In this document: positions 1 to 7,534 of the stretch, in pieces
Numbering within the stretch: position 1 is the first letter of the stretch
Layout of the letters: every line of letters begins with the position of its first letter
Assembly (NCBI RefSeq): GCF_017814435.1
Contig: NZ_JAGJCB010000005.1
Span: 1 to 64,000, forward strand
Direction of reading: 5' to 3'
Length of the DNA: 64,000 bases
Source: Mariniflexile gromovii
Lineage (GTDB): Bacteria > Bacteroidota > Bacteroidia > Flavobacteriales > Flavobacteriaceae
Position numbers and translations under genes: made by a program
The notes under the pieces: model-generated
The model's database searches: none
Told to the model about the DNA's origin: nothing
The model's input: only the letters and a program-made list of their open reading frames with translations

Positions 1-70
1 CTTTCCAGCTTCTCTTGTGTATGTCAATTCCTATGTATAACTTTGGTTGGGCAGTTTGTTCAGGTTTCAT
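1..70 (-). CDS. IS110-family transposase, N-terminal fragment cut by window edge
   Basis: Reading leftward from an ATG at 68-70 gives 23 codons that run off the window. The residues LYIGIDIHKRSW match the start of IS110-family (DEDD) transposases, where the first catalytic Asp lies in a G-I-D-x-H/S-K motif; here it is D16. IS110 enzymes insert circular intermediates with little or no terminal inverted repeat, and recent work shows they are guided by a bridge RNA encoded in a non-coding end of the element. Only the first tenth of the protein is visible, so activity and subgroup cannot be judged. The element lies directly beside palindromic repeat A (127-250), which may have been its target or part of its end. 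Confidence 0.72.
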   Translation of the reverse strand, partial: MKPEQTAQPKLYIGIDIHKRSWK

Positions 71-126
71 ATCTTAATTGTTTTGGTGAACTTTAAAGAT
101 ACTGGACTTTCTGCTTTTTCATGGAT

Positions 127-250
127 GCTATAAAAAATAGCTATTTTGTGCTTAACCAATGTGAGTTGCTTTGTTTGCTTGAATCTGATTTTCCTTCGGA
201 AAATCCTCGCACACAAACACGCAACTTTCCATATACATAAACCTTATAGC
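127..250. repeat. Long imperfect palindrome, copy A (cassette-boundary-like repeat)
   Basis: The ends GCTATAA (127-133) and TTATAGC (244-250) are inverted. Inside, GTTGCTTTGTTTGC (about 164-177) pairs imperfectly with the arm containing CAAACACGCAAC, and the loop region has TTTTCCTTCGGAAAA. A close relative (copy B) lies at 48397-48525 and shares long exact blocks such as TTCGGAAAATCCTCGC. It could be a recombination or cassette boundary, a structured RNA, or a non-mobile palindromic repeat. Confidence 0.7.
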
Positions 251-269
251 TAATTTAAACACCGAGAGG

Positions 270-704
270 ATGAGAGAGAAAGAAGAAAAAAAGAAGTTTT
301 TTGTGGACTTCATAAGATTTATAAACGTGATTGAATTTCCGAATGAAAATGACAATCCAAAAAGAATACATCTTTTATCTTTAGAAGAACAGAAAGCAAT
401 GAGTGGTGTTTATTATTTACAGGATTATCAAGGAGAAGGATTTTCTTTGATAATTGAAGATGTGGATGATGATACAGTAAATCTAAAAATACACGAACCT
501 TATACAGATGATTTTTTTGAAAAGGACAATATTGTAGTCAGAAAAGGAATATTGGATAAGTATAAAAAATCAGATAGGTCAAATACTTATTTGAGTATTG
601 GAGTAATGGAATATAATAATGGAGATATTAAAATTCGTCCGAACAAGAATTTGCAAGTTCCTCTAAAATCAATTTCATTTTACGAGAAAGGGGAAAAGGC
701 TTAA
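270..704 (+). CDS. Hypothetical protein, 144 aa
   Basis: I do not recognise this protein. It is hydrophilic and acidic, has no signal peptide or membrane segment, and begins with a lysine/glutamate-rich stretch (residues 1-11). The core (about residues 45-130) alternates short hydrophobic strands and charged turns, suggesting a small beta-rich domain. The ATG at 270 lies only 20 bases after palindrome A. A later start at Met44 (MSGVYYLQDY) is possible because the first 40 residues are low in complexity. It belongs to a cluster of small unknown genes next to an IS110 element, so it is probably accessory. Confidence 0.55.
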   Translation: MREKEEKKKFFVDFIRFINVIEFPNENDNPKRIHLLSLEEQKAMSGVYYLQDYQGEGFSLIIEDVDDDTVNLKIHEPYTDDFFEKDNIVVRKGILDKYKKSDRSNTYLSIGVMEYNNGDIKIRPNKNLQVPLKSISFYEKGEKA

Positions 705-782
705 TTTTTTTGTTTAATTCTATCTGCTCGTTTAATTTTTCGATATTGAATTTTAAATCTGACATAAACAAAAATTAATTAT

Positions 783-1064
783 ATGTTTCAAACAACCGAC
801 AATTTAATTATTATCACCGTAAAGTTGGCTTTACTTATTGGGTTTATTTACTCTTTAAAATATTGGTACAACAAGAAAAAATCAATAATACCTGTTATAA
901 TATATTGGTTGTTAGGCTTGGTTTTCGTTTTATTAATTAGTTTTACTCTTTTTGATTGGTTATTAGCTATTACTTTACAAGGCGATGACCTTGGTCCATT
1001 TGCTGCAATATGTGGTATTTTATTCTATGTGTTAGTTGGTATTAAAAATTTTAGAAACAAATAA
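783..1064 (+). CDS. Small membrane protein, 93 aa
   Basis: This is an unrecognised integral membrane protein with three predicted helices: about residues 8-27, 36-62 and 70-88, with a short lysine-rich cytoplasmic turn (KKK at 31-33) between the first two. There is no signal peptide or cysteine lipobox. It is followed immediately by a segment (1065-1133) containing CAAACGCAACTGTTACG, which resembles the right arm of palindromes A and B, so the gene may be the body of a small cassette-like unit. No function can be inferred. Confidence 0.5.
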   Translation: MFQTTDNLIIITVKLALLIGFIYSLKYWYNKKKSIIPVIIYWLLGLVFVLLISFTLFDWLLAITLQGDDLGPFAAICGILFYVLVGIKNFRNK

Positions 1065-1133
1065 CGATATAACTCCCGACTGACCTTACTCAAACGCAAC
1101 TGTTACGTGCGACTGACAAACAAAACGCTGATA

Positions 1134-1520
1134 ATGAAATTAAAAAGCAAATACCTAAACGGAGTTATTGAGTTTATAGATTGTATCGTTGTTTTTCAAT
1201 ACGGTATAATTCAGCGTATTAAATTTGATTACCCTTCTGGAACCTCACCAAAAGATTATTCAGATTTTGTTGTTCGCAGATACTCAAAATACCAATTAGG
1301 TGTTTACCCACAAGGCTATAATTACATATTAACATTTTTAGACAGTAGCGACAAAGAACAAAAGATATTTTTCAAATTAAATCCGTTACAAGCGTTTCGA
1401 TTGAATTGGATTCTAAATAAATATTGGATTCAAGAAACAAATAATTGGATTAGATTTATAATACCTATAATTACTGGAATAACAGTATATTTAGTTACCA
1501 GAAAAATATACGGCTGCTAA
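1134..1520 (+). CDS. Hypothetical protein with C-terminal membrane anchor, 128 aa
   Basis: The frame is open from a GTG at 1107, but the ATG at 1134 (MKLKSKYLNG) is the more natural start because the first nine codons read through the repeat-like DNA between the genes. Residues 1-100 look soluble with many aromatic residues; the last 22 residues (from WIRFIIPIITG) form one membrane helix ending in a short basic tail. The 3' end overlaps by 30 bases a convergent open frame on the other strand. The family is not recognised. Confidence 0.5.
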   Translation: MKLKSKYLNGVIEFIDCIVVFQYGIIQRIKFDYPSGTSPKDYSDFVVRRYSKYQLGVYPQGYNYILTFLDSSDKEQKIFFKLNPLQAFRLNWILNKYWIQETNNWIRFIIPIITGITVYLVTRKIYGC

Positions 1521-1673
1521 AAAACCGATTATTGGAGCAAGAATATTTACAATAACACATTCTACCCCAGGAGGTTTGTAAAACCAATTATACCAAAATC
1601 CATGAAAAACATATTTGATAATTGCAGACACGTTATAAACAATTAAAAAACTAGCTACAACATGCGTATATAA
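1491..1673 (-). pseudogene. 5'-truncated membrane-protein reading frame, 60 codons
   Basis: A minus-strand frame without ATG runs from just after a TAG (1674-1676) to a TAA at 1491-1493. The translation is strikingly protein-like: two hydrophobic segments (around ASFLIVYNVSAII and VIVNILAPIIGFLAA) joined by an aromatic loop with GFWYNWFYKPPG. An internal GTG could give a 46-residue product. More likely it is the remaining C-terminal end of a lost gene in this accessory region. It overlaps the 3' end of the rightward gene by 30 bases. Confidence 0.35.
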
Positions 1674-1744
1674 CTAATAAAAAAAGTGATTTTAACAGAT
1701 TGCCACTTCACTTTCCCTTTCGGTAATGGCCTTAGCAAATAAGT

Positions 1745-1832
1745 GCGTTAGGGATTGAGCGGTCTGTTTGAAATCCTTTTTGCTTTTTCGCAAAAAGATT
1801 GAGTAGCGATAGCCCGACCCTTGGGTAACGCC
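1745..1832. repeat. Dispersed GCGTTA/TAACGC element, copy 1
   Basis: It begins GCGTTAGGGATTG and ends CCCGACCCTTGGGTAACGCC. It belongs to a family of at least six copies in this window (also 6526-6727, 11959-12093, 21552-21612, 37026-37108, 52548-52626). The ends share inverted GCGTTA, and the inner part holds a T-rich/A-rich hairpin. No reading frame is present. Confidence 0.75.
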
Positions 1833-1839
1833 CAAAAAC

Positions 1840-1871
1840 AAAAAATCCCGCACAAAGCAGGATTTTTTTAT
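1840..1871 (-). terminator. Rho-independent terminator downstream of glyA
   Basis: AAAAAATCC-C-GC and GC-A-GGATTTTTT form a short GC stem around ACAAA, flanked by A and T runs, so it can end transcription in both directions. It lies 56 bases past the glyA stop. Confidence 0.7.
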
Positions 1872-1884
1872 TTATTTCCATTAA

Positions 1885-1926
1885 AGAGATTGCTTCGTCG
1901 TAAAAAACGCCTCGCAACGACGTTAA
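1885..1926. repeat. Dispersed GATTGCTTCG/CTCGCAA repeat
   Basis: GAGATTGCTTCGTCG followed by GCCTCGCAACGACG is a short form of the repeat found more fully at 4695-4977 and at 6650-6680. It ends directly at the glyA stop codon. Confidence 0.65.
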
Positions 1927-3198
1927 CTACACAAACAATGGACGTCCTGCCATCATTGCGTTTACTCTGTCTTTTACTGATGCTAAAACTTCTTCATTTT
2001 CATGATTCATGATAACTTCATCAATCAATTCAACAATAGCAATCATATCAGCATCTTTTAAACCTCTGGTTGTAACAGCAGCAGTACCCACACGAATACC
2101 TGATGTTACAAACGGTGAGCGGGTATCAAAAGGAACCATGTTTTTGTTTACGGTAATATCGGCTTTTACTAAAGCATTTTCAGCATCTTTACCAGATATG
2201 TTTTTATTGCGTAAATCAATCAACATACAGTGGTTGTCCGTTCCGTCTGAAATAATATTGTATTCTTTTTCAACCAAGGCTTTTGCCATAGTTGCTGCGT
2301 TAGATTTTACTTGTAATTGGTAATGCAAGAAATCATCGGTCAACGCTTCTCCAAAAGCAATGGCTTTAGCGGCAATAATATGCTCTAATGGGCCACCTTG
2401 GTTTCCTGGGAATACCGCAGAATCCAATAACGACGACATTTTACGTAAACTACCATCTTTTAATGTAATTCCGAATGGGTTATCGAAATCCTGTCCCATC
2501 ATAATCATACCACCTCTTGGGCCTCTTAAGGTTTTGTGGGTTGTAGTTGTTACAACGTGGCAATGTGGCATAGGGTCGTTCAATATACCTTTAGCAATTA
2601 AACCTGCAGGATGTGAAATATCTGCCATTAAAATAGCACCAACGCTATCGGCAATCTCTCTAAAACGTTTAAAATCGATATCGCGAGAATATGCAGATGC
2701 ACCAGCTATGATTAATTTTGGTTGTTCTTTGGTTGCTATTTCCTGAATTTTATCATAATTTAAAACACCTGTTTCTTGCTCTACACCATAAAATACAGGA
2801 TTGTATAATTTACCTGAAAAATTTACCGGCGATCCGTGGGTTAAATGGCCACCATGCGACAAATCGAAACCTAAAATTTTATCTCCAGGCGTTAAGCAAG
2901 CGTGATAAACTGCTGTGTTTGCTTGACTTCCAGAGTGTGGTTGTACGTTTACATATGCAGCACCAAACAAGGCTTTTGCTCTATCAATAGCTATTTGTTC
3001 TACTTCATCAACTACCTCACAGCCACCATAGTAGCGTTTCCCTGGGTAACCTTCAGCATATTTATTGGTTAACACAGAACCTGCAGCCTCCATTACTTGT
3101 GGGCTTACAAAATTCTCTGATGCAATAAGTTCTATACCATGTAATTGGCGTTCTTTTTCAGCTTCAATTAGTTCAAAAATTTGTTCGTCGCGTTGCAT
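1927..3198 (-). CDS. glyA: Serine hydroxymethyltransferase
   Basis: This PLP enzyme converts serine and tetrahydrofolate to glycine and 5,10-methylene-tetrahydrofolate in the cytoplasm and is the main source of one-carbon units. The 423 residues match the usual bacterial length. Visible signatures are the substrate/PLP segment SENFVSPQV (27-35), [11 protein letters not shown] (50-60), HSGSQAN (88-94), the aspartate of [10 protein letters not shown] (191-200) and the PLP lysine K222 in [14 protein letters not shown]. The gene stands alone, divergent from fahA, with its own promoter (3226-3260) and terminator (1840-1871). The start is ATG at 3196-3198, about 20 bases after the expected transcription start. 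Confidence 0.97.
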   Translation of the reverse strand: MQRDEQIFELIEAEKERQLHGIELIASENFVSPQVMEAAGSVLTNKYAEGYPGKRYYGGCEVVDEVEQIAIDRAKALFGAAYVNVQPHSGSQANTAVYHACLTPGDKILGFDLSHGGHLTHGSPVNFSGKLYNPVFYGVEQETGVLNYDKIQEIATKEQPKLIIAGASAYSRDIDFKRFREIADSVGAILMADISHPAGLIAKGILNDPMPHCHVVTTTTHKTLRGPRGGMIMMGQDFDNPFGITLKDGSLRKMSSLLDSAVFPGNQGGPLEHIIAAKAIAFGEALTDDFLHYQLQVKSNAATMAKALVEKEYNIISDGTDNHCMLIDLRNKNISGKDAENALVKADITVNKNMVPFDTRSPFVTSGIRVGTAAVTTRGLKDADMIAIVELIDEVIMNHENEEVLASVKDRVNAMMAGRPLFV

Positions 3199-3225
3199 AA
3201 AATTAATTTCTTGTTAAATATTCGG

Positions 3226-3260
3226 CAAAAGTAACAAATAGATTAGTTAAATACACCAAA
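3226..3260 (-). promoter_or_regulatory. Predicted Bacteroidota-type promoter of glyA
   Basis: On the minus strand the -7 box TACTTTTG (3226-3233) fits TAnnTTTG, and a TTTG (3257-3260) lies 23 bases upstream, within the spacing reported for flavobacterial sigma-A promoters. The predicted transcript begins about 20 bases before the ATG. Confidence 0.55.
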
Positions 3261-3357
3261 AAACATATATTTACTTCTAAGTTTTTAACGGTTTTATTAA
3301 CGGTTAAAAGAAACCTAATTTTTCTGCATTTTATTCCTTTAAAATGAAAAAAATGTG

Positions 3358-3365
3358 TAGGTTTG
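3358..3365 (+). promoter_or_regulatory. Predicted -7 box for fahA
   Basis: TAGGTTTG fits TAnnTTTG and lies 33 bases before the fahA ATG. No convincing -33 TTG is seen at the right distance. Confidence 0.4.
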
Positions 3366-3398
3366 AATATAATTCAATAAACATTAAACTTTAAAGTT

Positions 3399-4682
3399 AT
3401 GCCATTATCAGCTAACAATCCAGATAGAAAATCGTGGTTACACGTCGATAAAAATTCCGATTTCCCAATACAAAACATTCCGTTTGGGGTGTTTTTAACG
3501 CGTGATGACATCATTACCATTGGAACCCGAATTGGCGATACGGCTATCGATTTGGGAGCATTGCACCAATTAGGGTATTTTGAGGGCATTCCTTTAACCG
3601 ATGATATTTTTCTTCAAGACACCTTGAATGATTTTATTGCCGATGGCAGAAAAACATGGCGTGCCGTTAGAAACCGTATTGCACAAATTTTTGACAGCAA
3701 CAATAAAACCCTAAAAGAAAATAAGCGCCATAAAGAAATTGTACTTTTTCGTTTAGATGAAATTGAAATGCAATTGCCTGTACAAATTGGCGATTATACC
3801 GATTTTTACTCAAGCATTGAGCACGCCACCAATGTAGGCTCTATGTTTAGAGACCCTGAAAATGCCTTATTACCAAACTGGTTGCATATACCGGTGGCTT
3901 ACCACGGAAGGAGTTCTTCTATCATTCCTTCGGGAATTCCGGTTCACAGACCGCAGGGACAAATGCTTCCAAATGGTGCGGATACGCCTGTATTCGGCCC
4001 CAGTAAATTGGTGGATTTTGAATTGGAAATGGCATTTATTACAACCGTTGCCAACGATTTAGGTGAACCCATTCCTATTGAAGAAGCCGAAGAATACATT
4101 TTTGGTTTGGTACTTTTAAACGATTGGAGCGCACGCGATATTCAAAAATGGGAATATGTGCCACTAGGTCCTTTTTTAGCGAAGAACTTTGCATCGTCCA
4201 TTTCACCATGGATTGTAACATTGGATGCTTTAGAACCCTATCGTGTTGAGAGCCCAAAACCTATTAAGCCACAATTGGAATACCTTCAATATAAAGGCAA
4301 AAAAAGTTACGATATTAATTTAGAAGTTGCCATTCGCCCAAGTGGCGCTAAAGAAACCGTTGTTAGTAAATCAAATTTCAAATATTTATATTGGAATATG
4401 GCACAACAACTGGCACACCATACCATAAATGGATGCCCTATAAATTCGGGTGATATGATGGGAAGCGGTACCATTTCTGGTCCTACCCCCGACTCTTTCG
4501 GTTCGATGTTAGAACTGACGTGGAAAGGTGAAAAACCTATTAAAATGAAAGATGGTAGCGAACGTACTTTTATAAACGATAACGACACCGTTATTATGCG
4601 TGGTTACTGTGAAAAAGACGGAACACGTATTGGTTTTGGTGAAGTATCTACCAAATTATTGCCAGTTTTTAAACGTAAGTAG
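3399..4682 (+). CDS. fahA: Fumarylacetoacetase
   Basis: This enzyme hydrolyses fumarylacetoacetate to fumarate and acetoacetate, the last step of tyrosine/homogentisate breakdown. At 427 residues it has the eukaryote-like two-domain length: an N-terminal SH3-like part (about 1-120) and the FAH catalytic domain (about 125-420). Residues equivalent to the mouse enzyme's metal and catalytic set are present: D135 and H142 in DFYSSIEHATN, E208 and E210 in DFELEMAF, and D242 in NDWSARD. Homogentisate dioxygenase and other pathway genes are not in the window. It is transcribed alone from a predicted -7 box at 3358. Confidence 0.96.
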   Translation: MPLSANNPDRKSWLHVDKNSDFPIQNIPFGVFLTRDDIITIGTRIGDTAIDLGALHQLGYFEGIPLTDDIFLQDTLNDFIADGRKTWRAVRNRIAQIFDSNNKTLKENKRHKEIVLFRLDEIEMQLPVQIGDYTDFYSSIEHATNVGSMFRDPENALLPNWLHIPVAYHGRSSSIIPSGIPVHRPQGQMLPNGADTPVFGPSKLVDFELEMAFITTVANDLGEPIPIEEAEEYIFGLVLLNDWSARDIQKWEYVPLGPFLAKNFASSISPWIVTLDALEPYRVESPKPIKPQLEYLQYKGKKSYDINLEVAIRPSGAKETVVSKSNFKYLYWNMAQQLAHHTINGCPINSGDMMGSGTISGPTPDSFGSMLELTWKGEKPIKMKDGSERTFINDNDTVIMRGYCEKDGTRIGFGEVSTKLLPVFKRK

Positions 4683-4694
4683 CACTATATTCTA

Positions 4695-4977
4695 TCATTG
4701 CGAGGCACAAAATTATCTCGTCAATTTAAATAATTACGTCTTTACGAGGCACGAAGCAATCTCATTCTACAATTTACTATACACAGTCCTGCAAGGTTTC
4801 AAAAACCTTGTAGGCTTTATAATTGTTCTAGTTGGATACCTTTCAGGTCAAATAAGAACTTGCAGGAATTAGGTTGTTCTCCTTAGAAGTCATTGCGAGG
4901 CACGAAGCAATCTTATAAATCGAAACTAAAAGTTTACATTAAACAGATTGCTTCGTCCTTCGTCTTCGCAATAACGT
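4695..4977. repeat. Cluster of dispersed repeats between fahA and the next gene
   Basis: The 318-base gap after fahA (4683-5000) holds no convincing gene. It contains CATTGCGAGGCAC (about 4697), ACGAGGCACGAAGCAATCT (about 4745), a hairpin CCTGCAAGGTTT/AAACCTTGTAGG at 4788-4814, and a complete inverted pair at 4889-4977 (CATTGCGAGGCACGAAGC against GCTTCGTCTTCGCAAT-like DNA). These are widespread flavobacterial palindromic repeats that can fold into long hairpins. A rightward open frame across it is an artefact of the repeats. Confidence 0.7.
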
Positions 4978-5000
4978 AAATAATGTGTATTAGCAAAACA

Positions 5001-5219
5001 CTATTCTACCCGCTCAAAATTATCATCAAAGTAAGCTTTGGCTACTAACCATTGGTCTTTGTGGTTCTTTGGGTTTCTTGCAATCATGTTCCCTACTTTT
5101 GGGCTTCCAGCTTTTAAATCTGCTTCGCTAATAGACACGTTGCCATCTAACTTTTCTCCCTTAACGTAAGGCCGCATTTCGCTTAAATTCTTCCTTCTAT
5201 ATTGTTTAAATTCGCTCAT
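5001..5219 (-). CDS. Small conserved hypothetical protein, 72 aa
   Basis: This is a compact soluble protein with no cysteines, signal or membrane segment. Its N-terminal half has an EMRPYVKGE segment (residues 14-22) and its C-terminal half has NMIARNPKNHKDQWLVAK (44-61) followed by an aromatic/acidic end. I recall similar short proteins with EMRPY and MIARNPKNH-DQW motifs in bacteria and phages but cannot name a function. It is transcribed toward fahA from its own upstream region, just left of a GCAGGAA hairpin. Confidence 0.7.
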   Translation of the reverse strand: MSEFKQYRRKNLSEMRPYVKGEKLDGNVSISEADLKAGSPKVGNMIARNPKNHKDQWLVAKAYFDDNFERVE

Positions 5220-5274
5220 TTTAAATTATTTATCCTAAAAAAGTTAGCATGAAATTTAATAGTTATAATTAATG

Positions 5275-5297
5275 AGGTTCCTGCATCCGCAGGAATT
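5275..5297. repeat. TTCCTGC-GCAGGAA hairpin repeat
   Basis: TTCCTGC (5278-5284) and GCAGGAA (5289-5295) are perfectly inverted around ATCC. The same hairpin type recurs at 6744-6763 and 15411-15433, with relatives at 11896-11919 and 43527-43550. It sits 3 bases after the stop of the rRNA methyltransferase gene and could aid termination or mRNA stability. Confidence 0.6.
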
Positions 5298-5299
5298 CG

Positions 5300-6457
5300 T
5301 TATTTCATATACTTACCCTTTTTACTTCCTTCATACATTACATATTTAACCAAACGTGCTTCTAACTTCGCATTGAACAAATGTATTTTTCGTGAAGGGC
5401 GTAAACCAACAAATTTTAAAGCATCTAGGTTACTGGTAATAAACCAAGCATCGGTACCTGGGTAGCTTTGTTTTAGGGTATCGCCCATGTTTTTGTAAAA
5501 TTCTTCCATATCAATATTTAAACGCTTGCCGTATGGTGGGTTAAACACCATGTGCAGTTTTTCGTCGCCGCCTTTTTGGGTTTTAAAGAAATCTTCGTGT
5601 TTTACTTCTATAAAATCATCTAATTGGGCATTTTTTACATTTTCTATGGCTTTGGCTACGGCACTTGGTGCTTTATCGTAACCTGTGATTTTATGATGGA
5701 AATCGCGTGTTTTTTTAAGCAACGATTCTTCAATTTTTTCAAAAAGTTCTACATCCCAATCGTTCCAACGCTCAAACGCGAATTCTTTTCGCATTAGGTT
5801 TGGTGGTATGTTACAGGCTATCATAGCAGCTTCAATAAGCATGGTGCCCGAACCACACATGGGGTCCATAAAATCGCATTGACCATCCCAACCTGAAAGC
5901 ATAATCAATCCAGCTGCTAACACTTCGTTTATGGGTGCTATGTTAGTTGCCATTTTATACCCGCGTTTGTGTAGGGAATCGCCCGATGAATCCAATGAAA
6001 TGGTACATTGGTGCCTATCTACATGTACATTTACTTTTAGGTCGGGGAATTTCAAGTCCACATTAGGGCGTTCGCCCGTGGTATCACGAAATTTATCTAC
6101 AATGGCATCTTTGGTTTTCTGTGCTATGTAGAGTGAGTTTGTAAACAAATCGGAATGTATGGTAGCATCAACCGCAATGGTTCCCGACGGTTTTACATAC
6201 TGTTCCCATGGCATTTTATATAAGTTATCATATAAATCCTTTTCGTTATTTACCACAAAAGTTTTTATGGGTTTTAATATTTTTATAGCGGTGCGCAAGC
6301 CTAAATTGGCTTTGTACATAAAACCTTTATCACCCGTAAAAGATACGCTTCTTACCCCTGTTTTTACGTCTTGTGCACCTAGTTGTGTGAGTTCGTTTGC
6401 TAACAATTCTTCAAAACCAAATAGGGTTTTGGCCAACATATTAAAATTTTCTTCCAT
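5300..6457 (-). CDS. THUMP-domain rRNA methyltransferase (RlmL/YcbY N-half type, 23S rRNA guanine-N2)
   Basis: This SAM-dependent RNA methyltransferase is predicted to modify a guanine N2 in 23S rRNA. Residues about 45-155 form a THUMP RNA-binding domain, ending in VHVDRHQCTISLDSSG. The Rossmann methyltransferase follows: motif I is DPMCGSGT (198-205) and the catalytic motif is NPPYG (306-310), typical of N-methylation of exocyclic amines. At 385 residues it matches single-domain family members and lacks the RlmK half found in the E. coli fusion. It is monocistronic, with a -7 box at 6478-6485. Confidence 0.92.
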   Translation of the reverse strand: MEENFNMLAKTLFGFEELLANELTQLGAQDVKTGVRSVSFTGDKGFMYKANLGLRTAIKILKPIKTFVVNNEKDLYDNLYKMPWEQYVKPSGTIAVDATIHSDLFTNSLYIAQKTKDAIVDKFRDTTGERPNVDLKFPDLKVNVHVDRHQCTISLDSSGDSLHKRGYKMATNIAPINEVLAAGLIMLSGWDGQCDFMDPMCGSGTMLIEAAMIACNIPPNLMRKEFAFERWNDWDVELFEKIEESLLKKTRDFHHKITGYDKAPSAVAKAIENVKNAQLDDFIEVKHEDFFKTQKGGDEKLHMVFNPPYGKRLNIDMEEFYKNMGDTLKQSYPGTDAWFITSNLDALKFVGLRPSRKIHLFNAKLEARLVKYVMYEGSKKGKYMK

Positions 6458-6477
6458 TTTTTATCTCGAATAGATTG

Positions 6478-6485
6478 CAAAAATA
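6478..6485 (-). promoter_or_regulatory. Predicted -7 box of the rRNA methyltransferase gene
   Basis: On the minus strand TATTTTTG fits TAnnTTTG, 20 bases before the ATG at 6457. No good -33 TTG is placed within 17-23 bases. Confidence 0.4.
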
Positions 6486-6525
6486 ACGTAATTTTGCGGT
6501 TAATTAACCAGCAATTGCTGATAAT

Positions 6526-6727
6526 GGGTTAAGGATTACTCATTTGTTTATATTTTAAACTAATGAATTCGTGAATGCTTTGCATTTGAAGTGGCATCCT
6601 TTTTAAAACTGATTTACAGTGTACTTTGTTGAGCACTATGGTTTGGCACATTGCCACCTCCTTCGTCCTCGCAATGACGTTTTAAAAGGATATAATGGAA
6701 AGCCTGACCCCTTTTCGGGGTAACCCC
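6526..6727. repeat. GCGTTA/TAACGC element, copy 6, degenerate and interrupted
   Basis: The left end (GGGTTAAGGATTACTCATT) matches the inverted right end of copy 2 at about 12075-12093. GAATTCGTGAATGC...GGCATCC matches copy 2 in inverted orientation, and the right end (GAAAGCCTGACCCC...GGGGTAAC) matches the other terminus. Between them at 6650-6680 sits another repeat type (CCTCGCAATGACG), as if one repeat had inserted into another. The 312-base gap 6458-6769 holds this composite, a -7 box and a hairpin, and no convincing gene. Confidence 0.6.
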
Positions 6728-6743
6728 AAAAAAATAAAAAAAG

Positions 6744-6763
6744 GATTCCTGCCTACGCAGGAA
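6744..6763. repeat. ATTCCTGC-GCAGGAA hairpin repeat
   Basis: This perfect hairpin around CTAC ends 6 bases before the ATG of the methyltransferase gene at 6770, so it would lie in its 5' leader or overlap its ribosome-binding region. Confidence 0.6.
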
Positions 6764-6769
6764 GTTGAT

Positions 6770-7501
6770 ATGAATAAAGACACAACTACTTGGTTTACTT
6801 CTTGGTTTGATACGCCATTTTACCATATTTTATACAAAGATAGAGATGATACCGAGGCGCAACATTTTATGGATACGCTTACGGGCTATTTGAATATTCC
6901 GGAGGGTGGAAAAATTCTGGATTTGGCTTGTGGACGTGGGCGACATGCGGTGTATTTAAACTCGTTGGGATTTGATGTTACGGGTGCCGATTTGAGCGAA
7001 AACAGTATTAACTACGCCAAACAATTTGAAAACGATACCTTGCATTTTGAGGTACACGACATGTGCAAACCTTTTAATAAGGAGTTTGATGCCATTTTTA
7101 ACTTGTTTACCAGTTTTGGGTATTTTGATAAGGATGAAGATAATTTGAATACCATTAAGGCTATAAAAACCGATTTGAACGCTGTTGGTTTTGGGGTAAT
7201 TGATTTTATGAACAGTGAATTTGTAATTGATAATTTAGTGCCCGAGGAGGTAAAAACGGTTGACGGCATTGATTTTAACTTAAAACGTTATGTTGAAGAT
7301 GGTTACATTATAAAAGATATTAGCTTTATTGCCGAGGGTAAAGATTATCACTTCCAAGAGCGTGTTAGAGCTTTTACTTTAGCCGATTTTGAAGTGCTTT
7401 TTGAAGAAGCCGGTGTTTATTTATTGGATGTTTTTGGTGATTATAAATTGCGTAAGTTTAACAACAAAACATCGGAACGTTTAGTGATGATTTTTAAATA
7501 G
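6770..7501 (+). CDS. Class I SAM-dependent methyltransferase, 243 aa
   Basis: The protein is a small cytoplasmic methyltransferase of unknown substrate. Motif I is DLACGRGRH (51-59), followed by the acidic strand-2 end in VTGADLSENS (70-79) and an FNLFTSFGYF motif near 107-116 typical of small-molecule methyltransferases. The open frame extends 25 codons further upstream to 6695, but those codons read through palindromic repeats, so ATG 6770 (MNKDTTTWFTSW) is chosen. The next gene, a ZIP transporter, starts 33 bases after the stop and is probably co-transcribed. Confidence 0.88.
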   Translation: MNKDTTTWFTSWFDTPFYHILYKDRDDTEAQHFMDTLTGYLNIPEGGKILDLACGRGRHAVYLNSLGFDVTGADLSENSINYAKQFENDTLHFEVHDMCKPFNKEFDAIFNLFTSFGYFDKDEDNLNTIKAIKTDLNAVGFGVIDFMNSEFVIDNLVPEEVKTVDGIDFNLKRYVEDGYIIKDISFIAEGKDYHFQERVRAFTLADFEVLFEEAGVYLLDVFGDYKLRKFNNKTSERLVMIFK

Positions 7502-7534
7502 TATTAATTATATTTTAAGTAGGTTATTTTTTAA

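Noticed and set aside
152-355. Minus-strand open frame over palindrome A
   Set aside because: It reads through the palindrome and the start of a better rightward gene, and has no protein-like features.
4600-4872. Rightward open frame after fahA
   Set aside because: It overlaps the end of fahA in another frame and then runs through dispersed palindromic repeats.
6614-6826. Minus-strand open frame before the methyltransferase
   Set aside because: It is composed of repeat elements and overlaps the real start of the methyltransferase.
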